Source of the DNA: Agelas oroides
Taxonomy: Eukaryota > Porifera > Demospongiae > Agelasida > Agelasidae
Direction of reading: 5' to 3'
Assembly: GCA_949130485.1 (NCBI GenBank)
Contig: OX422183.1
Span: forward strand, 11,816,543-11,880,542
DNA: 64,000 nucleotides
Shown here piece by piece: positions 44,101 to 57,600 of this stretch (positions within the stretch are counted from its first letter, which is position 1; each line of letters starts with the position of its first letter). A program made the translations under genes and the position numbers. Below the pieces are notes generated by a model. The model worked only from the letters and a program-made list of their open reading frames with translations. It was not told where the DNA came from and made no database searches.

Positions 44101-47100
44101 TTTCAAAATTGCGCATTTTTGTGGTAGTGACTATGTAGGGTACTTATAATCACAGGGTATCATACCACAGAGTTGAATATATAGTTAGCAGTGCAAAGGC
44201 GGCCATCATGATGCTGCGGTACCTGGACTAGACTATGCTAGAGTGGACTGCTTGACTAGTGGTAATGACAATAAAACGAATGTGGTGAAGGGGTATAGCT
44301 TACATGACTGTAGGTCTGTGTGTGTGTGTGTGGCATACATACCCTCAGCTGTGCGAGTGTATCTTAGTGTTTGTTCTACAATTCTGCCTTTCTCTATTCT
44401 GTATTTTGTTATTGTGCATTTTCCAGCAAGTATTCCAAAAAATAATTTGTATATTAAATATTCTTCAATGTAAATGAAATGTCTGATTCCAATGTAACAC
44501 TTACCTGAGAGTCTTTTTACTGCTTGAATGAGCAAGCATACACTTGCTACTATGCTAACAGCCAATACTGTAACAAATGAAATGACTGCACCTAATGAAA
44601 ATAGAGAAGTACCTCTTGTAAATAAGTGATTAAGTGTTTGGCTTTATAAACACACAAGAGTCAAGGCATTATCATGTGCTATGTTTTTACACACCTTGCA
44701 TATTGCTTGTGAATATACACATGCTAAACTTATATAATGGGCACTGACTTGTGCAATAAATAGTGTATACAGCTGCCTTCAAAAGAGACTAATATTAGCT
44801 GTGAACTGTCAGGAAAATATGGTTTTCTATTAGCTCAGAAATTTTGTTTTTCGAGAAGTGTTTTACAAACAAACAAGCAAACAAACAAGAAACATTTGCA
44901 TGAGGGTTGTTGATATGAACAGTCCAATCTGTATCTAGATGAATGGGGACAAGCCACATAAGACACATCCAACAGATAAACTGAAGAAAAAACTGAAGGA
45001 ACACTGAAGGAACACTGAAGGAATGCTAAAATGCTGGATGGTAGGAGGTCAGCTGTAGCTATGGTGGAAATTCTATGGTAGAATCACCACCTAACAAGTG
45101 GGAGGAGATATTTCTGAAGTGTCAGTTGCATGTGTTCTCGCTATTTTTTTCTCATCTTTACTGCGTACCATGACCCATGAATTCCATTTCTTAAAAAGTG
45201 TTTGAAGTGCTTGTAGGTATAGAGCATCCATTTTACTTTGCCCTTATGTAATGACTAAAGCATTTGAAGAGCTTGAAGAAATTTTACCCCAGTGCATGAC
45301 TTTTTTTTTTGCAAATTCTAATTTGCAAAAAGTGAGAACCATCTTTCAGTTATGGTGATCATCATTATGATGGCATGTTGCAAATGAGACAAGCCAAAAA
45401 CCTCACCAACATTTATCTTCCAAGCTCCAAGATTAATCCTATATGTCAGAAGTATTCCCTGAAAATACTTTCTCACAAATGCCTATACCAGAACTAAACT
45501 GTGAAAACCCATTCATGCATGAAAATGTACATTTCCACTTTTGTAATGGAGAGCACCCACCAAGTATCAACTGGAGATGATGTGTTTGTGGTATTAATAA
45601 TGTAGGCTTCACTTCATTTGAAGAAGGAACGAAAGGGAAAACATATGGCCTTGTTATTGCCATTTCCATAGACCACCATCCAACAACATCACTTGATGGT
45701 CTTACATCAGAAGCTGGAGTGAAAAGAAAGTATTTCTGTGAGATCTACGTACAGCAGAATCACAGGACTACTTTGCATGTAAGGCTACTACAGTGCCTGT
45801 TTGTAATTTAGAAACCTCCAATTGGTTCAGTTAATAATTAAATTTATGACTATTTAGTTGGTAGTCAAGTATCATTACTTTTGTGATGATCATACAAATC
45901 TTGACAGTTGACATTGTTAACTAAGTGACTAAGTGAAGTAATCATGTGTTGTCTCCATGATTTTCTACCATCAGTGTATAACTTACCAGATGGTGTTGGG
46001 GATATTCTGCTTGTTGCAATTGAAGGTGTACCTGTTGTGAATGTAAGTATAAATCATGAAATATAAGGCTTTAGTAAGCCTCATTCACATTGGTTGGTTA
46101 TGTCATTGTGTTGTCATGTTGTAAAAGAGTCATATACTACAAATTCTTATAAGTTTATGCTTATTACTTGATTGCTATGATATTTGATGGTTTTGGGGTA
46201 AAGCCTGGTGTAGCTTCAAGCATTTGTGTACAACTCTTGCAAAAATCATTTCGAAAAAGATTAGAGACCCTGCTAATAAACAACTGAGCAGTGGCATTAT
46301 CATAATGAAGGGGGAAGAAGGGAGATAACTAACTCTTTGGAAGGGAAGTAGCTACAGTGCATGATTTAAACCACATTATGTGAGGATCATATGGCATATA
46401 TTGACTTACATCTAAGCCTGACAGTGATAATGGCAGGTTGGCTCTCAATGTTTTCAAGCATTCCTCCTCCAACATGAACAGTAAAGAAACAAGTGAAAAC
46501 TGTGTTATTAAGCTGTACCCAAACACTAGGAATATGCAGTCCTTCATTTGTATACACAAAACCATATGGTGGGTTGGATGATGAAAATATAATTCCTCCA
46601 GCTCTCCACTGGGGTCGATCACCAGTTCCAGTGAACTGGCAAGGAAGTGTGAGAGAATCACCAACAAATGCTGTGATATCACTTGGTCCTTGTGTGATGT
46701 TGATTTTGGAGATTGCTAAAGTAGTATACAAAAGCCAGAGTCATAACCTCCTTTTGGCTATCAATCTACATAGTATTATCTTAATTCACAATCTAACAGA
46801 GCCATGCAGGAATACATAGTAATAGGCCAATGTACCAGCGGGTGCTGTGTATATTATTATTTGTTGTTGTCTTTCAAAAATATCATTCAACCTAGTAATA
46901 GGGAAATATAAATTCATAATTTAGTGTCGTGATGATTCAAGTTGTGTGCTACAATTGAAATACATGTACTAGCATTTCTTTGAGATGTTACTACTGCATA
47001 ACACTCTGTGCATTTTTGACCTCCAAAATGACTATCAGAATTAAGGTACCATTCACATAAACAAGGAAACCACATTATTGGTTCCAGACCTTCAACCCCC

Positions 47101-47427
47101 ACCCCATACTGCACAAAGAGGCAGTCTGCCAGTGACTTCACAAGTGTTGTTTAGATAAGAATGTTTCCTGGTGCACAACACAACCACTTTTTTCCAGTGC
47201 CTATTTTGTTTCGCTTGTCATATCTGCTAAACTGCATTCACTCAAAGTGCAGCAGCTTTCCACATAATTGGATTAGCCAAAAATCTTCTGTAAATTGGAT
47301 CTACCATTCTATTTGAATAATGAAAGTGTAGATACTGCACCTTCCTTTTCCAAATCTTACAACAATTAATTGCATTCCGACCTTCAATGTGAGGCAACAT
47401 CAGCACCATAAGAAGAACCGTGGCCAT
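41197..47427 (-). CDS. Single-Ig transmembrane receptor gene, 5 exons
   Basis: Exons 47427-47382, 46715-46410, 46031-45987, 44591-44505 and 41339-41197 total 627 bp (208 aa), and every junction is GT-AG in phase 1. Exon 1 is a signal peptide (MATVLLMVLMLPHIEG). Exon 2 (306 bp) is one Ig domain: GDSLTLPCQF with C41, a Trp at 52, and NNTVFTCFF with C91, plus N-glycosylation sequons at 21 and 85. Exon 3 is a Ser/Thr/Pro stalk (TPSIATSRISPTPSG). Exon 4 is a transmembrane helix (VISFVTVLAVSIVASVCLLI followed by QAVKRLS). Exon 5 is a basic tail (SRHHLKKKQQNSANEIYSLR) ending at TAA. It is a type I cell-surface protein, possibly for recognition or adhesion; the ligand is unknown. Exon 5 is the least certain, and extra exons may have been missed. 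Head-to-head with the plus-strand Ig gene. Confidence 0.65.
41518..41741. repeat. 32 bp minisatellite, seven copies
   Basis: The unit CCCCCACTGCATTTTACACA plus TACTTTAGTTTG repeats seven times almost without change. It lies in the last intron of the minus-strand Ig gene. Spacerless uniform units rule out a CRISPR array. Confidence 0.95.
42926..43355. mobile_element. 430 bp MITE in Ig-gene intron
   Basis: CACTGTAAAAAGG and GGTTACTTTAACCA at the left face GGTTAAAGTAACC and TTTTTGCAGTG at the right; the inner parts (CAGTTGCATTCC and GGAATGC) also pair loosely. Related to the CACTGTTAAAAT elements by its outer bases. No coding capacity; ATGCCAGGAA is repeated at 43170. Confidence 0.55.
43820..44070. 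repeat. Tandem duplication, about 131 bp period
   Basis: GGACCATTTTAAGTCAAGTC begins both copies (43820 and 43951), followed by AAAGAGTATGCCCCTGTCA, CTCACATCAT and a closing CTTAAAATGGTTGCATGAGT or its variant. Each unit also has CCATTTTA near its start and TAAAATGG near its end, so each is a hairpin. Lies in the Ig-gene intron. Confidence 0.75.
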
Positions 47428-48052
47428 TGTTGAATACTTCACACCACAATGGAGAAGTGCTGTGACAAACCACAGAAAACATCTGACTTACCAGAGAACT
47501 TTAAGCCAGAAACACATTTATTAAATAACGGTGTACTTTTCTCAACAGCAAAAAGGCAATTTTAAGGGTACCAACATTGAATGAGTATTGATTCAACATA
47601 CCAGTAGCAGGCTGTATGGGAAAAACTTTACTGTCTTAGCTAGCCCAATCAGGATAAAAGTATGTGCTCCTTGGTCTATTTGCTGCAAGAGTATGCATGA
47701 TAACTTTTAACTTGAACTCTATTACTTGAAGCGGTGGCTTTTATTTTTGATGTGGATGGTGACCAGAAGCTATGATTTTTGTTACTATGGCCCTAGATTT
47801 CATTAAGTATACAGGACTACACAATGAATTATAGAGCAAGTGGGTACAGAACCTGCAGACAAATAGAAATACAAAAAAGGCAGAATTGAAGGACATGCGA
47901 AGGGTGGGGTGTTGTTGTTACATTACAATACACACGCCAGAGGAAGCATTGGCATCCAATTTGATAGAACATTTGTTAGTGGCATGGTGCACTCAGTATC
48001 CCAGAATATAGCTTTGGTACACAAACAAGCCTCCCTTCAACAGCTACATCCC

Positions 48053-49310
48053 TCACAGTGGCTCCAGAAAGAATTTTCCAGTCACGCATTCATTATGCTT
48101 ACAACCTATAAAATCTGTATTGAGTGTACTACGATGCTTTGGAGTAATATGCATGGAATTCATACTGCTGCTTCTGTTTGCTTTGTGACTTAGCAATTCA
48201 CTGCCTGGCAGTGGCCAATGTCTCTGAGATACCAGCAACCAAACTTGCTCGGTAGTCATCAAGATTTTTCTGATAAGGTGTGAGGGGGTGCGACAGGGCC
48301 ATCTCATTGGTAGACGAACATCCCTCCCATACAGCATGTAAAAGTGTGACTCTCTTATTGACTGTCGTGGTTTGTCATGATATCTGAACAACATCTGCTG
48401 CAAGTATAAGTACCAATCTGGTCCAAACGTGTGAGCATACTAGGCTGGCATGGCATGTAGCATCTTGTTCATCTTTTCAAAACATCCACCTGTCTGAGGG
48501 TGATACGAGGTTGTATTCACCTTTTCCCATTGCCAACAACTCACTCACCTCCAGGATCAGATTCGACAACAAGTTTGGATCCTGGTCTGACAACAGCTCC
48601 ACATGTACACCATGCCTGCAGACCACACTATCTACCAACAACCTTGTCAGCGTCTCACTGGTTTGATCTTCCATGGCATATGCTTCAACACATTTTGTCA
48701 TGTACTCCACAAGAACCACAACATAACAGTCCCCATGCAGTGTTCCGGGCATTTCCAGTATATCCATAGCAATGCGCTCAATAATTGCTCCGAAAGGCAT
48801 TGGTTGCAATGGGGAGGTTGACTATCCTACCACCTTCATGATAGGCCAAGCATGAATGACACCACTGAACCACATCACCAAGCATACTATCCCACCAGTA
48901 GTGTTGAGCCAAGTGTTTGTGGAGTCCACGACTAGCAACGTGACTACCAAATGAAGCAGAATGAGTCTCCTGGATCAAAGTCTCCCTCAGCTTCTCTGGG
49001 ACTGCTATCCTGAGACAGTGTTGCCTACCAGGATTTACATAGTACAACATTTCATCCAGAATCACAAAGCACTCTTTCTCCAACACCAACCGCTTAGCAT
49101 GCCTTTCATCCCCTGAAAGTTCACCATTCTGAAGATATCAGCATACCTATTGTCCTCAACTCACAGCCTCACCAACTTCTCAGCTCTAACTTCCAGTGAC
49201 TCACAATCCACACCAGACACCTGGGCTACCACCCCTGGCAGACTATCCTCCTCACACTCCAATGGACACCTTGGAAGTGCATCCATATCAGCATTTATAT
49301 CTGATATTGC
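48053..49310 (-). pseudogene. Ty3/Gypsy pol fragment (integrase)
   Basis: LTR-retrotransposon integrase region, broken by stops and shifts. From the 5' side: NADMDALPRCPLECEEDS (the RNase H-integrase spacer), the zinc-binding H-H-C-C block (ETHSASFGSHVASRGLHKHL, then WCHSCLAYHEGG), and the catalytic core with RIAMDILEMPG, YMTKCVEAYAM and LLSDQDPNL. After a shift the third acid is in GGCFEKMNKML, followed by YHDKPRQSIRESHFYMLYGR near the C-terminus. Protease, RT and LTRs are not seen, so this is an internal fragment. It lies between the two head-to-head Ig genes. Confidence 0.8.
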
Positions 49311-49348
49311 AAAGGCTTTGCAAAATCGGATATCTAGGAGGGAATACT

Positions 49349-49548
49349 CATGCAGCTCTTCGCTTACAAGAAGAGCTGACGTCTGCCATTCCGGCTATAC
49401 GCTACGACACATGAATGACACAATCTTTCCTTTGCGATCATCTTGAACAAAACGATGCAGACCGCTACCATCAAAGTGATATCATTTCTGACTTTTTAAT
49501 GTAGCGGAGTAGCTAGTATGCAGTTTATTAAAGCATGCGCGAAAGGAG
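49349..49548. repeat. Dispersed repeat, first copy
   Basis: CAGCTCTTCGCTTACAAG, CACAATCTTTCCTTTG, AATGTAGCGGAGTAG and GCATGCGCGAAAGG match, in order, the segment at 50478-50735. No coding potential is apparent. The stretch 49549-50110 has no gene, only a weak internal repeat (GCCGACGG and GCCGACAG contexts). Confidence 0.6.
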
Positions 49549-50477
49549 GCGAGTGGCAGCCTACGTTCAATGGTGTGGTGGTGCAGTGAGAATGACACCC
49601 CTCTGAATTTCTAATGGAGCTTCAAACCTGCCGCTCACGCCCGTGTGATTTGACTAAACATCCCAAGACACCTGTGCCAGTGAAGGGATATTGTGGAAAC
49701 TTCTACTAGATGGTTGTACGTCGCTTGGTGTCCTCCTTATCTACTAGTATACCTTGCAGTCAGCACGGTGGAAAAAGTAGCCCTGGCGTCCGTTGCCGAC
49801 GGTACTGCTAGTTGGTTTCACAGTTCTGGACTGTGTTGGGTTGTACTGCTGATGGACCACATGGCAGATTGTCAAATGCCCTGTTGAGCAATACCTTGTG
49901 TCGTAGTGGGAAGGGTAGCCCCTATTGCCGACAGCGCAACTCCGAGCAGTTTCTTATCTGGCCTGTGGAACCACTATTTTGTGTTGTATTTGTACATGCA
50001 TGTTGGCCATACCCTTGTGTGTCCGTGTTGTTACTCTCCCTCCCCATCGGCGCCGGGAGCCAGGCTAAGGATATGGAGGAGGTGGGAGGTTAAAGAGAGA
50101 TAAAGGATGATTACTGTAGTCGTTCTAATTTATGAATTATTGGAACGAAAAATTTTACTTAGTTCGTCATGAAATAAGTTGTTTTCAGATTTTAACAAGC
50201 GTTCTAATCAATGGAATGCCAGTGAGCAAAGTAGCTACGCGCTAAATTGTCTGGCTAGCTAGTTTCTTTGCAGATCCGCGCTACATAGAAGCCAATAGTC
50301 CCAGGCTCTCGTGCGTGGGCGGAGAAATGCATGGTCACACTGCGCAACTCAGGATTTCTGGGAATGTAGAAATTTCCGTAAAATCTGTTCCTTTACACTA
50401 ACCTCAGCGGGGCATGTCGACTTCTCCCGTGTGAAAGATTCCTGCCACTGGCCACACTCTGTGTGGAGCGATGAAGG

Positions 50478-50735
50478 CACGCAGCTCTTCGCTTGCAGGA
50501 CTGAATGTCCACACGTTCGTCCATTCCAGTTAAACGCTGCAGCACTGTAACTGACGCAATCTTTCCTTTTGAAGTTTCAGCAATGCAGACTATTACCGTC
50601 AAAGCGATGTCTCACAGGGAGTATAACCCTGCAGTGTGCATGTGGCCTTTCAGCAGGCACACAGAAATTGACCGTAATTTTAGTGTAGCGGAGTAGTATG
50701 CAAGTTACCAAGGAAACGTGCGCATGCGCGAACAA
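50478..50735. repeat. Dispersed repeat, second copy
   Basis: Same order of blocks as at 49349-49548: CGCAGCTCTTCGCTTGCAGG, CGCAATCTTTCCTTTTG, TAGTGTAGCGGAGTAG and GCGCATGCGCG. It lies inside the 1.1 kb TIR element. Confidence 0.6.
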
Positions 50736-50740
50736 TATAC

Positions 50741-50778
50741 CAAGCTCTCTCCTCAAGAGAGCCTGGGAACGAAGCTAA
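50741..50778. mobile_element. Minimal MULE-end hairpin
   Basis: CTCTCCTCAAGAGAGCCTGG followed by GAACGAAGCTA. Only the right terminal motif is well kept. Confidence 0.3.
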
Positions 50779-51818
50779 GAATCCAAAAAACACTATGCAG
50801 GTACGCTAGCGCAATCCTTTTCTATGGGCTCTGTACAAGTGCTACGTGGGAATAGCGCAAACGGAAGCTTTACAAAGTACTCAGACAGCTTTCAGAGGGA
50901 AGGATCACACCAGAGGCCGACGTGTAGACGTCTTGTAGCTATTATTTTTACAGTAGAACAATGCGTAAGTTGTAAATCAATGGTGTTATCACAGCTCAGA
51001 CAAGTGCCTGTGGCTCGTGTTATAGCTAACATAGAAAGTACAACGAGACGGCATTACACTTCAGGAGATTTTGTCAATAACAAGGCAGTCCATCTCGATC
51101 TTGGCCATTCGCAAATCGTTCTAATTTGTTCAAACGCTATGGAAATTTTTTTTGATACGTTCTACTTATAATGCGGCCGAGCGGTCGCAAAAACAATTAT
51201 TAATGACCGTTCCATAATTAGAGTGACTACGGTATAACAAAAGGTTGCAAGTTAAAGAAATGGTGAGAGGACATGAAATGTGTAAATTCTAGGGTGGTAC
51301 AGACTAAACTAGTTTGTTACATGGCCCATTTGTAATATTAAATTTTTGTTTTATAATTATATAAGAGGTTTGCATTTTTATTACATGCAAAAAGATGAAA
51401 ATTTGCACGCTAAGAAATGTGACTGTCAGATTATGTGCTAATAATCAAATTTTGAGAACAAAGTAAACAAATTATTTTAAAGACAAAAATTTGCTGAGCA
51501 CACTAAGGATTTGGGTTGAAATTTGCCTCAACTTGCATGGCCGTAGCAAGCGGTTGGGCTGGTCGGGTTTTGGCCCGACCACTTTATCGCAGACTAAACA
51601 TGCACATGCGCACTTTGAATTCACGTGAAGTCATACGTAGTAAGCCGAGCCGTCTGGGAAAACGGCTGCCCATCATAATTTCACTTACAAAAAGGTTGCG
51701 TTGGATTTTCAGCCATTTCGGTTTACTCGATGGCCTTTCCTTACTGCGACAAAGCCCGTGCTGCCTGCGGGGCGTGCGCGCAGCTAAGTTCACTAGTATA
51801 CGCGGAATCTGAAATCAC

Positions 51819-51922
51819 TAGCCTCGTTCCCCACGCGCCGTCCAGCTTTCCATCGTTTGCAATATGGATAGTGGAGGTACTGCCAGCGACGGAAAGCTGG
51901 GCGGGAGCCTGGGAACAAGATT
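51819..51922. mobile_element. Short MULE-end hairpin, 104 bp
   Basis: TAGCCTCGTTCCCCACGCGC at the left faces GGCGGGAGCCTGGGAACAAG at the right; CCAGCTTTCC and GGAAAGCTGG pair inside. Same family as the ends of the 6.6 kb MULE. Confidence 0.5.
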
Positions 51923-52178
51923 GACTCATTCAGTAGTCAATGTGAATCAGAATCCTTCTTGCCTATGATCACAGCTAAGAAGCGATCTCCGAGTAATTTT
52001 ATTTTGTTGCGGGGAATGCCTTCCATATGTTGCTACAGCTTGTGCTGCATCGCTACACACCCCTCCGCAACTCTACCGTCCCCCATCCTTCTGAATTTCC
52101 ACTACCTTTTGCTGTCTGCTACACTTCTTTACTTCAAGTTAGCTGCTACACTGCCTCACTATAAATATTATGGATATA

Positions 52179-52317
52179 CACTGTTAAAATGGGGTGATAC
52201 ATTACACCCCTGGGGCACTCACCATACTGGTTATTAATAAACTTGAAAGAGAAGTTTTAATAACTGGAATGGTATAGTGTCCCAGGGGTGTAATGTAGCA
52301 CCCCATTTTTAACAGTG
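52179..52317. mobile_element. 139 bp MITE, CACTGTTAAAAT ends
   Basis: Inverted arms of about 40 bp read CACTGTTAAAATGGGGTG and then TACATTACACCCCTGGG, with about three differences, around a 60 bp core. Second member of the family at 36579-36737. Confidence 0.7.
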
Positions 52318-53272
52318 CAGTGTTGCACAATTTACTACAAAAATATAGTGTGCAAACTATGGTGTTTATCCCTTTGAGTTGTATTTCCTGAATTACCTTG
52401 CCTAGCTGTACTATAACTAAACTAAAATTAATACTAACTAAAAGTAATTCCATTGCTTTTCCACGTACTAATACTAAACTAAAATTCAATTTTCTTTCAA
52501 AATTCTAACTAATGCTAACCACTTTACAAGAACTAATAACTACTAAACTAATGTCGATTGTACGCTTGAAAACTAACCATTACTAAATTAAAAAGCAAAG
52601 TGCTGGAAAAAAAAACAATACTAGTGTGTACCTGAACATGAACCAGTACGCATCCAAATCGGGTATTTAGCCACACCTATCGCTTCTCTTCTACCTCTTC
52701 GGTGACAAAAAGGGGCCTTATATTCCCGCAAAAATATTCCTGACGTCATCAATTCTCACACGCGGCTCTGCAGCATATGGTAGCGACAGCTTGTATCTTA
52801 CTCCGTGTAACTTGCGTAACTTACGGAACGAGCAAACCAACAGGTTTGTCGCTCCTTGGCAGCCTTGAAAGCCATTACCTCTTTTCAGTTTTAGTGGTAG
52901 ATAAATTGAATAGGTGGGGTCACGCAAATGTGATCGTACTCCGCCAACGTAATGCTATAACAGTAAACCAAAAAAATGGAAAGTACTCTTTGGTAGTTCC
53001 AACAAAACTCAAAACCTCATTTTAACTACTACCCTGCCACTAAACAAATGGTATTGAGCCGCCGAAGGGTGCCAAATTGCGTCAAATGATTAGCTCCTGC
53101 AAGTTACACAAAATTTTATATAATATGCACCTATCGCTACGTGTCCAAGCTGTAGAGCCGCAATCATGAACAGTTACGTTTCCCTCAAAACAAGACAAAT
53201 GCAGGCCTGGATGCTACACAGTCACCCACTTACGTTGTGACAGGATGCATGTGCTCAATGGTGACAAACAGA

Positions 53273-53280
53273 TGACGTCA
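53273..53280 (+). promoter_or_regulatory. CRE-like TGACGTCA upstream of Ig gene
   Basis: A perfect 8 bp cAMP-response-element palindrome lies 73 bp upstream of the proposed ATG at 53353. The same 8-mer occurs in a MITE at 3472-3612, so chance or TE origin is possible. Confidence 0.25.
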
Positions 53281-53352
53281 CGCACGGATAATATGCTCAC
53301 TGTTATTACGATGACGCCCCCTTTTTGTTGCTGCCGAATAGTCAGAGGCAGA

Positions 53353-54458
53353 ATGAAGTGCGGTGCAGAGATATGCGTGAAGATGCTAGCGTTGCTTCTT
53401 TACCTACTTGGTATTGGTTCATTTCCAGGTATGTGCATGGCTAATGACAACAAGAAGCTTATGTGATTCCCACCTAAGTTTCAATAGCAATTTAATTATC
53501 AGGCGCTTATTATTCCAAGCTGGCAAACCTTGCCGAATGCAATATCTTCGTGAGGTTAATGTCTCGAGATTTTGCAAAATTTGCAGGGCAGTTAATATCA
53601 AGAGCATTGTTGCAATCAACCAAAGCCGTATAAACAGCAGCTAGGGATTGTAGTGATTGTACATATGATTACAGTTTCAAACAGATTAATTTGTAATTAG
53701 TAATTTTACGTTGCAACAATGTAATTTGCAATGCTGAAACAAAAGGTATGTAATTGTTTGCAGTGGATAGTAATTACCAATTACAAGTTCAATTACAATA
53801 CTGGCAGACTCAGCACATGCACTCAGATCAGCTGAACATGTGCTGTTCAAGCAAATTTTGACATCCGCAGAAGCTAACAATTTAATTAAAATTTTTGGTA
53901 TTCTTCTGGAATTGGAATCATTACTTGCAAGTAACCTTGGTAATTGTAATGAGCATTAATGTTTCAGGCTCAAGTAATAGTAGTCGATACAACTGTGCCA
54001 GAATTCAATTACTACAAACCTGATACCAGCCACTTGACAATAGACTTGCCTGTGTCGTAAGATGTTGGGGACCCGGTGTCTCAGAGGATCCCATTGAGAA
54101 AATGGGGATCCTCTGCTTACTCTGCCTTGTGACTTTTCCACGAGGGTCTCATTAAAAGAATTCATTGGAAATGTGTCATACCTTCAGACATCAACCCACC
54201 CATACGTGTGCTTCATTCAATGCTTTGTGGTCTGCTGCATGATAACAAAAGCCCCAAAAGTAGTAACTTAGATAATTATAACTCCTGAAGTTTTCTGTTG
54301 TTAGAGAGTCGGTATCATCTCCACCGTTGGTTAGCCTGAGCAAGCAGTGTCTGCATTCCGTGTTCTAATAAGTTCAGCTGCCTGTTGCATTTGTAGGGAT
54401 GGCATGCCAAAAAATGCACAAACAAGGCATCCATCCTAGCTACATGAGTTCTTCTTTA

Positions 54459-54524
<66 letters not shown>

Positions 54525-54557
54525 ATCTATCTATCTATCTATCTGGTTGGCTATCTA

Positions 54558-54588
<31 letters not shown>

Positions 54589-54605
54589 GTCTGTCTATCT
54601 ATCTG

Positions 54606-54650
<45 letters not shown>

Positions 54651-57600
54651 ATAGATATATCTATCTGTCTGTCTGCATGTCTATCTATCTATCTATCTAT
54701 CTATCATCTAGCTGGCTATCTAGCTATCTACCTATCTATCTATCTATCCATCTATATATATATGTTTATAGGGCAATACTTAATCCACACTTGGGAAGAC
54801 AAGTGGGTTACACTAATATGAATGTTTAAGGTTTTAAAGCATGTGTGGCAGCACATTCACTTATACATTGCACTTCATAGCACACACTGGGAACAAAGTT
54901 TCCAATCTTTACAAGTGCCCTACTTTCTTATAATATTAAAGAAATAATTATGGAAACTGATTTCAGCAGCTTTCATGGATATTCTTAGACAGCAAACAAC
55001 TTGTTCATATGAATATTGCCCCATGCATGAGCGGTTGTGTATCCAGCTGCTATCATGACACATATAGCTGCAAACCATGAAAACTGCTAGAGATTGATAA
55101 GCTATGTTAGCAGTCACATTGTGTAGTTGTACGGGCCTGATGCATTCTGCGGACTGCGGACTCGCGGACTCACGGACTCGCACCGGAAATAATTTTACGG
55201 CTGGAATGCTTTGTTCTTTGCCGACACACAGCACGTGCAACAGTTATCAAACAAGATGGGCTTGCGCGACTCGGCTGCCGTCTCACTACGAGTTGTGTAG
55301 GCGTCGACTGTGCTGTAAAGAAGCGTCGTTACCAGGCAGAACTGTGAAGGCATGGGAATGATTGTGCAGCAGTGCAACCAGTAGGTAAGAATGAATGAAT
55401 GACACGCGAGATGCCCGGCCTGATTACGCCTATGAGTCACTAAAAACAGGTACAAAATAATGGTTAAGTATACAGATATTACAAATTTAAAAGAGTACAT
55501 AAGAACAAGCTATAAGTGCCCAGTTCATTGTAGTTAGCCCCACTCCCAAGGCTTAAACGTAGTCTCGCGGAGCCAGACTGTGAGGGTCTGGCTCTGTGAG
55601 ACTAGCTTAAACGTGCTTCTCTAGATATCGAACAAGGGATTATTGGCGGAAAGCCCTCAGCTATATGTATTTTCGCAGACTCTGTGTGCAAATTGCAGTG
55701 GATAGCTCGTTCTTATGTACTCTGCCCATTATGGCCAGAGTACATAAGAACGAGCTATCCACTGAGTCTAGCTACGTGGTTAGACTAACCACGAAGCCAG
55801 ACTCTCAGTAGATAGCTTTCCGCAGAATACAGTTGTACGTACAAAGGCCAGTGGCATAGCCAGGATATTTTTTAAAGGAAGTCTGGAGTAGGTGAAAGTT
55901 CTACACATTGCACAGAAAGATTTTACATACCCATTATAATTTCTACTGGTTTGGAATTTGCATTTTGGCAACAATGTTTGCAAATTCAGAAATGCTTATT
56001 TGTGACCAATGCTGGAGAATTAGGATTTAGGATGGTGGAACACCTCTGCATGGCGGCTCCTGCATGCTCTTGACCACTGGCTGGAAAAACCATATCACAT
56101 CAAAAAGGTTACAGTCAGGAATAGGATTACACTCCATTGCCAGGGTTACAAGTTTCTTTAGGGTCATTTGCTTCGATTACGGTTAAAAGTTGATTTCAGT
56201 AGTGTATTCATAAACACCCAGCTCTAACACAGCGGATGTCCTACCTGGCCCGATCCTAACTGTCAGTATGTCTATAATGTTTCCAAGTGTTCAGAGCCAC
56301 TACAAGTGTTAGGAGTTTTGTCATTACTTTTCAAATATAAAATTTGCACAAAACTGAATGCACATTTCAGAAAAATTTGTCTTTTGCCTATGAGAAGGGC
56401 TCATTTATGAGTGGAAGCGTGGCTCCTCTCTCCCCTTACATCGGTACATAACTCACAGTTCTGCTCCCTACACAACAAGGGCTGTGACTTCATGTGTATT
56501 CTGGAGTCTGGACTGTGACAAGATCATGCTTTGTAGTTAAAGCTCAGGGCAATCAGTCTAAGAACTGGGATACTGTTGACTACAAGGCTCACCATGCATA
56601 CAGCCACTAGGCCAGTGACTACTTAACTGTTACAGTCCAGTTGTCCACTGTTGCCTTTCAGCTGCTCTAAACAGAGGCTTGCTTTGGCACTACTCTCTAC
56701 TCTCAGCTAGCAGACACAACATCACATTAGTAGCTCCTTTGCCATTTTTTTTTTCAATGGTTAACTGGAGTGCCATGTGAGAAGCATGTGGTTTAGTCAC
56801 TTTCATGCATACTGAGTGAAAAAAGTTATACACCTATAGAGAGTCCATACGATTATATCGTACACATGAAGGAGGTGACACATTCAATTTTGTCAAGCAT
56901 TATCTTTAAAGTAGAAGGCTACACAATTTGGATGTATTTTTGGGGGTGAGCCTGAGCGAGTCCCACACTAGCGTCATTGCATTGCGTATGTACGTATTTG
57001 CCTACTTGCTTGCTCTGGCTTGGACCAACCACTTACCTTGAAATTGATTTTAAATAAGCACATTCACTCGAAGTATGTCAACTCAGTCGAGTTGGAGTGA
57101 AGTGCTACTGCCAGATTGTAACGTCTCAGTGTGAAAATGTCTGGGAGCGAAGATGACTCAAGTTGAATGTGTTCGCAGCAAGCACAGCAAGTGAAAACTA
57201 TGCTAAAGAAACCCTCAATCCCAAGAGCAGAAAGAATCCTGATCCTGACTGTAACCCATGCAACATCACCACAGAACAATGGTAGTACCTTGAATGGTAC
57301 AGAGTGTGTTAAAACAATGAGTAGAACAACACACAGAGTGTGTTAAGTCAATGGGTAAAACAACATGTGTGGCATGTGCTGAACCAACAAGTGAAACAAC
57401 AGTGTGTTAAAGCAATGGGTAAAACAATATGTTAAGACTAGTAAAACAACATGTGTGATGTGTACTGAACCAACAACAGTGTGTTAAGCAAAGAGTGAAT
57501 GTGCATAGTGTGTGAAAGTGAAACAACACATGGTGTGTTAAAGCAAACTTAGCAAAGAGTGAAACAACATGGATGGCATGTATTAAAATGAAGCAACCCA

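Larger units (their letters stand above)
50114..51232. mobile_element. 1.1 kb TA-flanked TIR element
   Basis: The left end CTGTAGTCGTTCTAATT and the reverse complement of the right end, CCGTAGTCACTCTAATTATG, are inverted with a few mismatches and lie next to TA on both sides. It contains the second copy of the 49349 repeat and a short MULE-end hairpin, so it is nested. A 115-codon frame at 50824-51171 ends just inside the right TIR but matches no family that I know; it may be a degenerate TE product. Confidence 0.5.

Noticed and set aside
45530-45810. Plus-strand open stretch including KRKYFCEIYVQQN
   Set aside because: No family match, no splice partner, and it lies within an intron of the minus-strand gene.
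54399-54821. Long open frame of 140 codons
   Set aside because: It is a translated TATC microsatellite.
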